This document shows, piece after piece, positions 26,754 to 36,465 of a DNA stretch of 64,000 nucleotides. The notes below the pieces were generated by a model that saw only the letters and a list, made by a program, of their open reading frames with translations, was not told the DNA's origin and did no database searches. Where the stretch lies: positions 637,323-701,322 of the forward strand of contig NZ_JABEKT010000003.1 in the NCBI RefSeq assembly GCF_013283195.1, in the 5' to 3' direction. The stretch comes from Ensifer adhaerens. GTDB lineage: Bacteria; Pseudomonadota; Alphaproteobacteria; Rhizobiales; Rhizobiaceae. Position 1 is the first letter of the stretch. Every line of letters begins with the position of its first letter. Made by a program: the position numbers and the translations under genes.

Positions 26754-27509
26754 ATGCTGATCAATCCCACCATCGACAGGCTGCGCGAACTCGGCCTTCA
26801 CGGCATGGCCACGGCCTTCCAGGAGCTCGACGCACAATCCGAGGCGCGCGGCCTCGAGCATGGAGAATGGCTTGCCATACTGCTCGAACAAGAGACTACC
26901 ATGCGCCGACAGAAGCGCTTCGAAGCCCGCGCCAGAGCTGCCAAGCTGCGTCATGATGCGCAGATCGAGAATGCCGACTTTCGTGCCGCACGTGGGCTCG
27001 ACCGCAACCTGTTCATGACGCTTGCCGGCTGCGACTGGACCCGCAAGCATCACAGTCTCCTCATCACCGGGCCGGCCGGTGTCGGCAAGAGTTGGCTTGC
27101 CTGCGCCTTGGGCCACAAGGCGTGCCGCGAGGATTTCTCCGTCGCCTATCATCGCGTTCCCAGGCTGTTTGCCACGCTCGCCCTCGCAAGGGGCGACGGC
27201 AGATATGGCCGTATCCTCAAATCGCTAGCCAAGACCGACCTGCTTATCCTTGATGACTGGGGACCGGAAAAGCTCAACGACGATCAGCGGCGCGATCTCC
27301 TCGAGATCATCGAAGACCGTTATGAGCGTCGCTCGACGATCGTCACCAGTCAGGTGCCGCTGGATCGCTGGTGGGAGATCATCGCAAACCCCACGCTCGC
27401 CGACGCCATACTGGATCGCCTCGTTCACAGCGCCTATCGCATCGATCTCACAGGCGAAAGCATGAGAAAACAGCGCGCCCCGGCGCTGCCTGAAACACCG
27501 CAAGCTTGA
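26754..27509 (+). CDS. istB: IstB, IS21 helper ATPase
   Basis: 251 residues from ATG 26754 with GAGGAGA upstream, 12 bases after istA. AAA+ ATPase: Walker A GPAGVGKSWLACALG, Walker B LLILDDWGPE, sensor segment IVTSQVPLDRWW and the ending NPTLADAILDRLVHSAYRI typical of IstB. It helps IstA choose targets. It is intact although its transposase is broken, so it could only act in trans. Confidence 0.92.
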   Translation: MLINPTIDRLRELGLHGMATAFQELDAQSEARGLEHGEWLAILLEQETTMRRQKRFEARARAAKLRHDAQIENADFRAARGLDRNLFMTLAGCDWTRKHHSLLITGPAGVGKSWLACALGHKACREDFSVAYHRVPRLFATLALARGDGRYGRILKSLAKTDLLILDDWGPEKLNDDQRRDLLEIIEDRYERRSTIVTSQVPLDRWWEIIANPTLADAILDRLVHSAYRIDLTGESMRKQRAPALPETPQA

Positions 27510-27658
27510 CGTCAAACAAAACCAGATCCAAACATCAAAAAGACCCAGGATCAGTCCGAGAAATGGCCGCCTTCAAATCGGAACGCCGGCCGGAATGAAA
27601 TCGGAATGACTGGCCGGCTTCAAATCGGAATCGATGGCCGGCTTCATCGGAATACGCA

Positions 27659-28330
27659 GCGCTGGCCACGATCGCGTTTCAGCTCACCGATCCACTCTAT
27701 CAAGAGGGCATCATCGGCGTGGCGATCTGGTATGCACTGGCCATCGTCTACTTCGCCGCCCATGGACGGAAGACACTCGTTTTTTCTCCGGAGGAAGAAT
27801 ACATCACACCCGGCAATCCGGCCGGTGCGCGTGCTACGGTGGTGACTGGTCTTTCGCTCCCTGCAGCGGCGCGCACCGCTGAAGTGCAGATCGACCCCGA
27901 CGCATATTTGATGAGCGATGAGGCGACAGCGTTCATGGCCCTTGGCGAGAACTATGCCAGGCATGACACCGTGAAGCATTCCAGCCGCGAACACGTTCGC
28001 GACGCCGTTCATGTCAATTCGGTCGAAGGTTTCAATGCCCGCGTCCGCCGCACAATTGCCGGCGTCTTTCATCACATCAGCCCGCAGCATGTATTCCACG
28101 AGATCGGTTTCCGCTGGTCGCAGCGCATTGTGACGGGCCAGGCTGTGCGAAAAAGCCGAAATGGCAAGGAGCCCAAGAAAACCATGTGGTCACGCGCGCC
28201 ACCGGCGCTGCAATTGCTGCAGTCTTTCGCGCCGCGACCGGCCGTCAGCTGCGCAGAAGTCAGGATGCTGGCATCATCGTCAAATCAGCAGTCGCTGCCT
28301 TTGGTTGATATGGCCCCGATTATGCAACTA
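27659..28330 (+). pseudogene. Permease 3' end fused to an IS1595 transposase fragment
   Basis: The open frame first encodes ALATIAFQLTDPLYQEGIIG, VAIWYALAIVYFAAHGRKTL and VFSPEEEYITP, a membrane helix plus tail like the C-terminus of APC/ethanolamine-type permeases. From about 27885 it is the 3' part of an IS1595 (ISXO2-like) transposase: LMSDEATAFMALG, HDTVKHSSREHVR, VNSVEGFNARVRRTIAGVFH and FHEIGFRWSQRIV. Near 28225 one more frameshift separates the end (RAATGRQLRRSQDAGIIVKS). Neither part can be functional. Confidence 0.75.
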
Positions 28331-28414
28331 TTTTGGCCCATAAAGAGAACAACCTAGGAACACGATTGGCACGAGAGCTACATGGGATCAAGACCTTCGA
28401 CCATTATAGCGATC

Positions 28415-29032
28415 TCAGATAATGTCGACGAGGCTCACGCGAAGGTCGTCAATGACGGTGGCAAGGCCTGGCGCTCCAATCAATGGCACGACGCGTACCG
28501 CGGACAATTTTGGGATGGCGCGGTCAAAGATCGCGAGATTGGTATGTCCATTCAGGCGGGAAGGATAAATTATGCCGTCCGGCACGGATTGGTGCTCATG
28601 GAAGGCAAGCGACCACGCCCGCGCAAGGCTTTGGCGGGAAGATTTCGCGACATCCGTCGGCACTCCCATTCTGATCGCGTGGTCGTCGCGGAGATCAACA
28701 ACGCTGAGATCCGCGATTGTCTCGATCTCTGCATAGCGCCGCGCGTGGATCTCCTTCTCCTCAATCGGGAGATCGCCCACCAGACCATCGCGCCTGTCAC
28801 GCAGGACCGCTTCCAGGAAGCAGACCTTGAGTGTATCGCCCAGATAGATGACGCCAAACCGCCTTGCCGCGTCACGCCGGCGGGGATCACTGAACCGGCT
28901 CGGCGTCTTTCCATATCCTAACGGGTCGGGAAAGGCACTCGCATAGATCCGTCCAAATCGACGACCGGCAGGAATGGTCTCGATGTCGAGCACGGAATTT
29001 TCGAACCCCGCGGGCGGCTTGATTCCGGTCAT
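28415..29032 (-). CDS. RES-domain toxin
   Basis: 205 residues, ATG 29032 directly behind the TGA of the antitoxin gene. RES-domain features: the arginine in GRIYAS, SRFSDPRRR, YLGDTLKVCFLEAVLRD with the glutamate, and a later SVPDGIIYPSRLNG with the serine. RES toxins of the RES/Xre type degrade NAD+ and stop growth until bound by antitoxin. The family match is good; that it depletes NAD+ here is by analogy. Confidence 0.82.
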   Translation of the reverse strand: MTGIKPPAGFENSVLDIETIPAGRRFGRIYASAFPDPLGYGKTPSRFSDPRRRDAARRFGVIYLGDTLKVCFLEAVLRDRRDGLVGDLPIEEKEIHARRYAEIETIADLSVVDLRDDHAIRMGVPTDVAKSSRQSLARAWSLAFHEHQSVPDGIIYPSRLNGHTNLAIFDRAIPKLSAVRVVPLIGAPGLATVIDDLRVSLVDII

Positions 29033-29701
29033 TCAGCGAAAATCACCGCGGGCGACACTCTCGGCCGCCGCAACCACTTCACCGTCCTGACCACGTTTCA
29101 GCGCGTCCAGGGCCTTCCGGCCGCCCAGAGCACCATGCGGCGTGACAAGGAAGCGGTAAACCGCCCATGCACCACCGAGGAGCTCGTGCAGTTTCGGAAG
29201 GACGGCATAGGGCCGACCGTCCCGATCGAGCTGCCATGACGGAAAACGGAAACCCCGCTTGGCTCCGTCGAGACCAAGAACCTGCCCGTTCTGCCGTTTT
29301 GTGTTGACCGTGACACGCGAAACGCCGAGCAGTTCCGCGAACGTTTCCGCGCTCACCATAACATCCTCGGCGAGAATCTCCGCCACCCGACGCCGGCCGC
29401 GCTCCCTTGCTGCAGTCAACGCAGCCTGGAGCTCGGCATCCGGTTCTGGCGCCTCTTCAACCGGAAACGGATGAGACTGCGGTTCTTCTTCAACGACTGA
29501 AATCGTCTGCGCTCCGGCCAGCGGATCCACGACAACGCGGAAACTGACCTGATGGCCGGCCTTTCGGCTCAGCTTAATCGCCTTAGCGTATTGCCTGATC
29601 AACGCCTTCTCAAAATCTGCCTTCCGAGGAAGCTTCATCGAGAGCGCAATCTCGGAAGAAGCGTTTAGGGGCTGGTTAGCAACAGTTTTCGTAGTGGGCA
29701 T
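29033..29701 (-). CDS. Putative antitoxin of the RES pair
   Basis: 222 residues, stop codon adjacent to the toxin start. A helix-turn-helix-like segment (SAETFAELLGVSRVTVNTKR) is followed by a domain in the style of MbcA/ParS partners (LPKLHELLGGAWAVYRFLVT, GGRKALDALKRGQ), the part that usually blocks the RES active site. The first 100 residues hold an acidic linker (EEEPQSHPFPVEEAPEPDAE). It probably also represses the pair's own promoter. Confidence 0.75.
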   Translation of the reverse strand: MPTTKTVANQPLNASSEIALSMKLPRKADFEKALIRQYAKAIKLSRKAGHQVSFRVVVDPLAGAQTISVVEEEPQSHPFPVEEAPEPDAELQAALTAARERGRRRVAEILAEDVMVSAETFAELLGVSRVTVNTKRQNGQVLGLDGAKRGFRFPSWQLDRDGRPYAVLPKLHELLGGAWAVYRFLVTPHGALGGRKALDALKRGQDGEVVAAAESVARGDFR

Positions 29702-29792
29702 GGTCTTCAGTCTCCTGCGCTACAATTTAGGCAAGATGTAGAAGCTCGTCAAGTTTGTTAAGTTCGTAAACATACGGCGGCTTTCGGGCAAC

Positions 29793-29820
29793 GCAGGTTC
29801 GAGTCCTGCCGGGCCCACCA
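29793..29820 (+). tRNA. tRNA 3'-end fragment (T-arm, acceptor strand, CCA)
   Basis: GCAGG-TTCGAGT-CCTGC forms a perfect T-arm, followed by CGGGCCC-ACCA, a 7-base acceptor strand with discriminator A and encoded CCA. No matching 5' strand (GGGCCCG) or anticodon arm precedes it, so this is not a complete gene. Such 3' ends are left at attachment sites of elements that integrate into tRNA genes. Confidence 0.75.
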
Positions 29821-30534
29821 TACTGTTCAACAACCCATCGATCACTCTAGGCACGCGATCGCCGGTCGGGGGCTGCGCTACTGCGGAGAAGCCGCTCGCC
29901 GGCGTTCGTGGGCTACCGAAAGAAAAGATCCCAGGTCCGAAACGGCGAAGGACCAAGGGCCTTTTTCTGAGCGTTCGACTTCACAGGCAGGATTATCTAC
30001 GGCCGGGACGAGCCGGTCTCATTCCCTCGCGGGCGAGAGGTGCGTATTTTCGAGCCGCAACGTTAGTGTAGTCCAGACCCTACTCCGCCGGGACATCGAG
30101 GCGGCCGAGCTGGCTCTTTTGCAGCCTTATCCGCGCCGTTAAACCGGAAGGCTTGAAGTCAAATTCCACAGAGCCCGTTTCCCGGGACCGAGAACTCTTG
30201 AGGAGACTGCGGCTGCGGGTCGACCGGAGGTCCCCTCTCGCTCCAATCGATCACCAACTACTCTCCCCTTCCATTGCACCCACCAGCTTGACACTGCCGG
30301 CCACTGCGCCGAGCGCGCAATATTGCCACAGCATCCGCGGTGACCCCAACGGGGGGTCCAGTTATGTCATTGCGATCTCCGAACGGAAGCAGAACCGTAT
30401 GAACCATCGCCAATACGTTGGTAGCGACGCGATACTAGGCGCTCCACCGAGAATTAGCTATGATTAATATATTCGTTCCTGCGCCCGCTCTGCGCATGGA
30501 AAGCAAACACGCTACGTTGGGCCGGGAGGGACAC
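29821..30534. other. Intergenic stretch before the caspase-like gene
   Basis: About 710 bases, no gene I can support. A 104-residue frame at 30153 has no recognisable content. Confidence 0.4.
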
Positions 30535-32475
30535 ATGAGCGTGAACTGGATGCACCGTATTGTTTGCTTTGCACTTCTTTTGCTGCCCTTGGAAGCTTCA
30601 GCATCCGTCCGTCATGCACTCTTGATCGGCAACAGCCGCTACGAGGTAGCCACGCCGCTACGCAATCCCGAAAACGATATCGAGATCGTCGGCACAGCGC
30701 TCGAGAAAAGCGGTTTTGCCGTCACCAAGGTCGCCAACGCCAGGGCTTCCGATACGCTCTCTGCAATCGAGGCGTTCGTTAAGCGGCTTGCAGTTGCGGA
30801 GAACCCGGTAGTCATGGTCTATTTCGCCGGCCACGGTGTCCAGCTTGCCGGTGAGAACTACCTGCTTCCCGTCGACGCCAAGCTCGGATCGGAAGAGGAG
30901 TTGCGCTCCGTCGCGCTCTCGCTCGGGGAGCTCACCCGCCGTCTTGATGCGGTCAAGAGCAGCCTGCAGATCGTCGTGCTCGATTCTTGCCGCAACAACC
31001 CGTTTGAGCAGACACGAGGTCTGCGGCGCGGCCTGGCAACGGCGCCGGAACGCCTCGGTCGGATCGTTGCCTATTCGACGTCGCCGGGCAATGTCGCAAC
31101 GGACGGCGACACCGGCGCCAGCCCCTATGCGACGGCGCTCGCCGAATCGGTGAGGATCCCGGGCCTTTCGATAGAAGGGGTGTTCAAGCGTGTGCGCGCA
31201 ACGGTGCAGGAGCGCACCGGTGGCAAGCAGGAGCCTTGGGAAAACAGCGCGGTCTATGGCGACTTCCAGTTCGTCGAGGGAAAATCAGCTGAGGCCGGCG
31301 GCGACGAAGTCGCCTTCTTCGAGTTCGCAGCCCTTGCCGACAGCCAGGAGGCCTACCAGAAATATCTGTCCCGGTATCCCGACGGCATGTTCGCCAGCCT
31401 CGCGCGGCAGAAGATCACTTTCATGGACAAGGACTTCAGCTTCCGTCGCCAGAACGAGACATTTCGCCATTTCACGTTCACAACCGCAGGGGACAATCCC
31501 TGCGGCAGGGGAAGCTTCAACGCCGGGCAAAAGACAGGAGACGACATCGCAGATGGAGAGATCATCCTGCTCGACCTATTCTTTCTCTATCCCGATGCGC
31601 CGTGCAAGAACACGGTATTCTTTGATTCGTTGGTCAATGTAGACGGAGGCGGGTTTAGCAAAAACAGGATCCATTTCGACTATTTTGACAGCAAGTTCTA
31701 CCGAACCGCTGCAAACATACCTTTCGATCCTGCGCCGTACGCCCATTTCATGGAACGCTTTGACGAACTCATATTCGCTTATCGCCACATGGACAAGGAT
31801 GGCGAGATTTTACTCGAGCTTGTTGAGCCACAAAAGCCGGCGGCGGAGTACATCTCAATCGATTCCTGCGAAGGAACGTGCTTTGGCCTCCAGGCCCTCG
31901 CAAAGGCGCGCGTCACCATTGCAGAAGAGACCCGCACCTATGCATTCGAGGTGGTAAGTGCAGCGGAGCTCGGCTTGACCTGGAAGTACCAAAACACCGT
32001 TAGTAAACTTCTCGAAGCCACGGCCACCCTCCCTGATGGGGCTTCTGCGCATCCCGCGTCCCTCGCCTTTCTCGAAACAAGAACAATCGCCGGCTGGCAA
32101 GTCGTGGCAGTCGTTGGTCCCAATCGCAACCTGGAAAACTGCGAGGCGAGCCGCATCCAAGAAGGAGGGAGGCGCAGTGTGTTCCGTCTCTATCCCTACG
32201 ATCTGCTCACAATTGGCTTTACGGACCCGAAACGGAACTTCGAGGAAATAAGCGCGCGGCCATTCACATACCGCGTTGATCAAAGCGAAATGCCCTTTAT
32301 TACCCGTACCCAGTCTGGTGACGAAATTGCTTACCAGATCGAACCAACGACGAAGGTCATTGAAGCTCTGAAGGCCGGCGCCGAAATAAATCTGCACGAC
32401 GGCATGCTCAGCCTGACCGGATCAAGGGCAATGCTATCAGAGCTGCAAAGGTGCATTACGGCTTTCGGCGGTTAA
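30535..32475 (+). CDS. Exported caspase-like (peptidase C14) protein
   Basis: 646 residues from ATG 30535 with GGGAGGG upstream; an ATG at 30460 is in frame but lacks a site and would precede the signal peptide (VCFALLLLPLEASA). The caspase p20-like domain follows at once: RHALLIGNSRYEVATPLRNP, catalytic His100 in YFAGHGVQ, catalytic Cys152 in LDSCRNNPF, then GRIVAYSTSPGNVA. After about residue 250 comes a long region of about 390 residues that I do not recognise, possibly a binding domain. The signal peptide implies action in the periplasm or outside. A second such protein lies at 47700. Confidence 0.85.
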   Translation: MSVNWMHRIVCFALLLLPLEASASVRHALLIGNSRYEVATPLRNPENDIEIVGTALEKSGFAVTKVANARASDTLSAIEAFVKRLAVAENPVVMVYFAGHGVQLAGENYLLPVDAKLGSEEELRSVALSLGELTRRLDAVKSSLQIVVLDSCRNNPFEQTRGLRRGLATAPERLGRIVAYSTSPGNVATDGDTGASPYATALAESVRIPGLSIEGVFKRVRATVQERTGGKQEPWENSAVYGDFQFVEGKSAEAGGDEVAFFEFAALADSQEAYQKYLSRYPDGMFASLARQKITFMDKDFSFRRQNETFRHFTFTTAGDNPCGRGSFNAGQKTGDDIADGEIILLDLFFLYPDAPCKNTVFFDSLVNVDGGGFSKNRIHFDYFDSKFYRTAANIPFDPAPYAHFMERFDELIFAYRHMDKDGEILLELVEPQKPAAEYISIDSCEGTCFGLQALAKARVTIAEETRTYAFEVVSAAELGLTWKYQNTVSKLLEATATLPDGASAHPASLAFLETRTIAGWQVVAVVGPNRNLENCEASRIQEGGRRSVFRLYPYDLLTIGFTDPKRNFEEISARPFTYRVDQSEMPFITRTQSGDEIAYQIEPTTKVIEALKAGAEINLHDGMLSLTGSRAMLSELQRCITAFGG

Positions 32476-32896
32476 GTAGAATCGGCCGGGCTGCGACGCG
32501 TTTCGCTTTGACCAGCCTTCTCGGCGAACGACCAACTGACGACGCTCGGCGTATGGTGGGTTTCAAGCCCCACGCTATGCCGGGCGACCCTTCCTGTCGA
32601 TACATTATGCGATCTTCGTGGTCCAAAGAGTGAACATCACAGCAACACGCAGTGCAACGCTCGTGGGAGCACGAATTTGCCCGCCCCTAAGGCGACGTCC
32701 ACGCTTAGGTCTGTGGACGGCAGCACTGCGCCCCCATGTCAAACAGCTGTCGTTCGTCTGAACTGCCATTCATCCAACGGTGATTAGAACCTCGATGGTT
32801 CTGAGGCTGTGCGAAATTTATAAACACACTTGTCTTAATCGTGCCCTCAATTCAACTATAGATGGCGGCAATTGGCCGCTCGACAGTCGGGTGGAA
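32476..32896. other. Intergenic stretch before the Gabija genes
   Basis: About 420 bases, lower in GC near its end, presumably holding the gajAB promoter. The gajA frame is open back to 32780 but that part has no protein-like features. Confidence 0.4.
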
Positions 32897-34705
32897 ATGA
32901 TGCGAGTAGCTCGAATTGTGATTCAGAATTTTCGTACGTTCGCGTCACTCGACGTGAATGTCGCGGATGATCTGTGCTGCATCATCGGAGAGAACAATAC
33001 TGGCAAGACCGCGGTCCTTCGCGCAATCCAGATTTGTCTAGACAATATGCTGCCATCGAGTTTTCGGTCGCTACAGCGCGAGGACATCCACTCGGCGATC
33101 GATATCGCCGAGCCAAACCAGGTTCTGATCGGAATTGAGCTGACTGGGTTCGAGGGGCGGGTGAACGAAGAGGCGCTGGTCAGTACCTGGAAGACGGCTC
33201 CGGACCGCGCGCGTATCTTCTACCGCTTCCGCCCGCGCCCAATTGTCCGAGAGCAGCTTGCAAATGGCGGCATTGTACCCGGGGCGCTGACCCTTGAGGA
33301 CTATCAGTGGGAAATCCGCGGCGGCGGTGATCCTGCGATCGACCTCACGGACATTGCCTGGAATGACGAGGGGATCGGCGAGTCCGTGCGCTTCGCCGAT
33401 TTGCAGTCTTACCTCCTCGTTCATCTGCCCGCGCTCCGCGATGTTGAGAACGACCTGCGCAATCCCCGCCAGTCACCGCTCATCCGCCTGATCGAGGCGT
33501 TCGAGATCGATGCGGCCGAGCAGGATGCCCTGATTGCCATCCTCGACCAGGCCAATCAGGCAATCGCAAACTCGGCGACTATCGCCGAGATAGCAGGGGC
33601 AATCGACGCACGGTTCAAGGATGTCTCTGGCCCCGCGTTTGAGATGGACGCCGCGCTCGGCCTGTCCGCCGCGACCTTCCGCGCGATCATCCGCAACCTG
33701 AAAATCATTCTGTCGGACCTTTCACTTACCTCGTTCGAACCTGGCCGCAACGGTCTTGGGATGAACAACATCCTCTACATCGCGATCCTGATGGAATACC
33801 TGCAGCGGCGGATCGCGCTCAACCGCTCGGCCGGCCAATTGATACTGATCGAGGAGCCAGAAGCGCATCTTCATCCTCAATTGCAGTTCTCCTTGATCGC
33901 GGCACTGCGGGCGATCAACGTGCAGACCATCCTGACCAGTCACAGCACCCAGGTGACCTCTCAGGTTCCACTGAGCAGCATTGTATCTCTCACCAAGCGC
34001 GAGGACGCGACTATCGCTGCCGGCAATCTCGCGCTCAATGCCGCGCTGACCGCGCCAGAAATTGCCGATCTCGAACGCTACCTCGACGCAACCAAGAGCG
34101 CCTTGCTCTACGCGCGCAAGGTCATGCTGGTCGAAGGTCCAGCCGAGATGTTCCTGATCCCGGCACTGATCGAGCAAGTGTACGGCGTGAAGCTCGAGCG
34201 GCTCGGGATCTCCGTTATTGCGATTCATGGCGTCCATTTTGACGTTTATGCCAAGCTGTTCCGCGCCGGATCGCTCGAGAAAAAATGCGCCATCGTGGCC
34301 GATGCTGACATGACGCCATCCGACGCCGAGGACTTCGATCCGGAAACAGGCACCCCCGATCTGGTGGCACTGGAAAACGACTTTGTGTCCACATTTGAGG
34401 GGGCCACCACTTTCGAACGCGAGCTGGTATCGGTCGGGCGCCTGCCGATGCTGATCGAGACCGTCCGAGCCCTCGGCGCGCCGCAGATCCTTGCACAGAT
34501 GGAGGATGGGCTTGCGACGCTTGCGCTCGGGGGACTGAGCTCCGCCGACGAGACAGCACTACGCATCGAGCTTGGCCGTATCACGCTCAATACCGCCAAG
34601 CGCTTTGGCAAGGCTCGCTTCGCGCAGATAGCTGCGCGCTACGCCCACCTCGCGACCGATCTGCCGACCTATATCGAGGAGGCGTATGAGTGGCTCACCG
34701 AATGA
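32897..34705 (+). CDS. gajA: GajA-like OLD-family ATPase/TOPRIM nuclease (Gabija)
   Basis: 602 residues from ATG 32897 (or 32900); a frame open to 32780 adds 39 residues outside the family. ABC-type ATPase half: RIVIQNFRTF, Walker A GENNTGKTAV (residues 31-40), Walker B LILIEEPEAHLHPQ near 314 and the H-loop LTSHSTQV. TOPRIM half: glutamate in VMLVEGPAEM near 410 and aspartates in AIVADADM near 467. GajA proteins form a tetramer that nicks DNA when nucleotides are depleted during phage infection. Paired with gajB by a 16-base overlap, which defines the system; a bare class 2 OLD pair is the other reading. Confidence 0.88.
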   Translation: MMRVARIVIQNFRTFASLDVNVADDLCCIIGENNTGKTAVLRAIQICLDNMLPSSFRSLQREDIHSAIDIAEPNQVLIGIELTGFEGRVNEEALVSTWKTAPDRARIFYRFRPRPIVREQLANGGIVPGALTLEDYQWEIRGGGDPAIDLTDIAWNDEGIGESVRFADLQSYLLVHLPALRDVENDLRNPRQSPLIRLIEAFEIDAAEQDALIAILDQANQAIANSATIAEIAGAIDARFKDVSGPAFEMDAALGLSAATFRAIIRNLKIILSDLSLTSFEPGRNGLGMNNILYIAILMEYLQRRIALNRSAGQLILIEEPEAHLHPQLQFSLIAALRAINVQTILTSHSTQVTSQVPLSSIVSLTKREDATIAAGNLALNAALTAPEIADLERYLDATKSALLYARKVMLVEGPAEMFLIPALIEQVYGVKLERLGISVIAIHGVHFDVYAKLFRAGSLEKKCAIVADADMTPSDAEDFDPETGTPDLVALENDFVSTFEGATTFERELVSVGRLPMLIETVRALGAPQILAQMEDGLATLALGGLSSADETALRIELGRITLNTAKRFGKARFAQIAARYAHLATDLPTYIEEAYEWLTE

Positions 34706-36465
34706 TCCGGCTGACACCGGAACAGCGCGAGGCGGTTGAACATGACGGCAATCTGCTTCTGACTGCGTGCCCAGGAAGCGGCAAGACGCGGGTCATTCTC
34801 GCAAAGTTGCTGACGCTGGCCGATCAGGTTATCGGCACGCCGCAGTTCATCGGCTGCATTACCTACACCAATGCTGCGGTTGACGAGATCGAGACCAGAT
34901 TGCGCACCTACGGCAATAATGCGATCGCGGACCGCTGTGAAATCTCAACGATCCACGCTTTCTGCCTGCAATTCATTCTGCGTCCCTATAGCTGGCTGAT
35001 TCCCGAGGTGCCGGCGTCGTTTCAGGTGCTCTCCCGCGAGAACAGCCTGTTCGAGCAGATCGTGACGGCGGTCGAGGACGCCTTCTGTCGCATGCCCGCC
35101 GGGCAGGTGTTCGAGGACTATGAATCGCTTCGCATCGACGTGAACGGCGAACCCTGCGGCCAGGGTATCGAGACCGGCATCGTCACCGATGAATCCGCCG
35201 CGCTCTATTGGGAGCGGGTCCGCGCCCACGGATACCTCGATTTCGCGATGATCCTCTATTATTCATGGAAGATTGTCGAACAGCACCCGTTCGTCGGACG
35301 CGGCATCGCAAGCCGCTTTGCCTGGCTGCTGATCGACGAATTCCAGGACACCACAGACATCCAGATCGCCATCTTCGGCGCACTCCAGCATTTCCTCCAC
35401 ACCCGCTTCTTTCTCGTCGGTGACCAGAATCAGTCGATCATGCGCTTCGCCGGCGCTCGCCCCGAACTCGCCGAGCAGTTCGGCAATCAGATCGGCGCGC
35501 ACCGCGACACGGCCTTGACTGGCAACTTCCGATGCGGGCCGGCGATAGTTAGCACTGCATCAACACTGATCCCGACCGTGCCGGCGATGCAGTCGGCGGG
35601 CGATGCAGCCCAGCTCGCGGCGCAAGTGAACTACGTCCATGTCGGCCGGCCGATCGACGCCATCACCGACCATTTCCTGCCCGCCCTGCAGGATGCCGGC
35701 ATCCCGCTCGGCAAGGCCGCAATCCTTGCGCCATGGTGGACGCATCTCATCCCCGTTGCCCGCGCCCTTCGTGAATTGGACGTGCCAATCTTCGGTCCGG
35801 GTGCCCGCCCGTATAGACGTCGGCGTCTGCTTGCCGGACTTGCCGAGCAACTCGGAGCCTGCGCCGAGGCCGGCAATTACCTCGGAATCCCGGGTGTCGA
35901 ACGGGCACTGTTTCGGCTCATCGGCGATCTCACCGGGAACTCGCGCTACGACATGTTCAGCTATCAGGGGCGTCGCGTGGCGCTCGGCCTTATCTATCTC
36001 GCTCGCGAACTTGCCGACCAGCATCCCGGCGGCGTCGCTTGGCTGCGCGCCATCGCCCGCGAAGCTGGTGACTATCTCGATTGCGAGGAATGGTTGCCGG
36101 GCGGCGCCAGACAGCCGCTGATCGATTCCGCCGAGGAAATGTTGTCCGACATGCAGGCCAGCAAGGTCGATCTCGCGAATCTACTGATCTCGGATATGGG
36201 CCTGTTCGCCAATCCCGAGCAGGCGCTCAAGCTGATCACGCTACACAATTCCAAGGGCCGCGAATTCGATGGCGTCGCCCTGATCTGCATGAACAATGGC
36301 AGTATCCCGCATTTCTCGACATCGACGCAGGAGGCATATGACGAGTCTCGGCGGCTATTCTACGTCGGCCTAACCCGCGCCAGGCGCGTCCTCGTTGTGG
36401 CGTCCGATCAATCTCACTGGAAGAACACTCCGACCCCCTTCATTGCGGAGGCTGGCCTTGAATGA
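34690..36465 (+). CDS. gajB: GajB-like UvrD/Rep-type helicase (Gabija)
   Basis: 591 residues from GTG 34690, seven bases after GAGGAGG; ATG 34702 is the other candidate but is too far from it. Superfamily 1 motifs in order: Q-motif LTPEQREAV, Walker A ACPGSGKTRV, Ia ITYTNAAVDE, II LLIDEFQDTT (near 216), III VGDQNQSIMRFAGA, IV NFRCG, V LHNSKGREFDGV, VI YVGLTRARR (near 558). The gene lies inside the gajA operon and GajB is thought to sense DNA ends made by GajA. It is 100 residues longer than the Bacillus example. Confidence 0.9.
   Translation: MAHRMIRLTPEQREAVEHDGNLLLTACPGSGKTRVILAKLLTLADQVIGTPQFIGCITYTNAAVDEIETRLRTYGNNAIADRCEISTIHAFCLQFILRPYSWLIPEVPASFQVLSRENSLFEQIVTAVEDAFCRMPAGQVFEDYESLRIDVNGEPCGQGIETGIVTDESAALYWERVRAHGYLDFAMILYYSWKIVEQHPFVGRGIASRFAWLLIDEFQDTTDIQIAIFGALQHFLHTRFFLVGDQNQSIMRFAGARPELAEQFGNQIGAHRDTALTGNFRCGPAIVSTASTLIPTVPAMQSAGDAAQLAAQVNYVHVGRPIDAITDHFLPALQDAGIPLGKAAILAPWWTHLIPVARALRELDVPIFGPGARPYRRRRLLAGLAEQLGACAEAGNYLGIPGVERALFRLIGDLTGNSRYDMFSYQGRRVALGLIYLARELADQHPGGVAWLRAIAREAGDYLDCEEWLPGGARQPLIDSAEEMLSDMQASKVDLANLLISDMGLFANPEQALKLITLHNSKGREFDGVALICMNNGSIPHFSTSTQEAYDESRRLFYVGLTRARRVLVVASDQSHWKNTPTPFIAEAGLE

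Larger units (their letters stand above)
21538..27658 (+). mobile_element. IS21-family element carrying a RIT insertion
   Basis: Ends are TGCGGATTCCGA at 21538 and, complemented, TGCGTATTCCGA at 27658, followed inward by several copies of a GAAGCCGGCC/ATTCCGAT repeat on both sides, as is usual for IS21. It is flanked by the 7-bp direct repeat GCGCTGG (21531-21537 and 27659-27665). It encodes istA (split) and istB. istA is broken twice: by the RIT element and by a one-base deletion near 25981. Without the RIT it would be about 2.6 kb. Confidence 0.88.

Noticed and set aside
29720-29956. A minus-strand frame with GPAGLEPA
   Set aside because: This peptide is the usual false translation of a tRNA 3' end in reverse; the tRNA fragment explains it.
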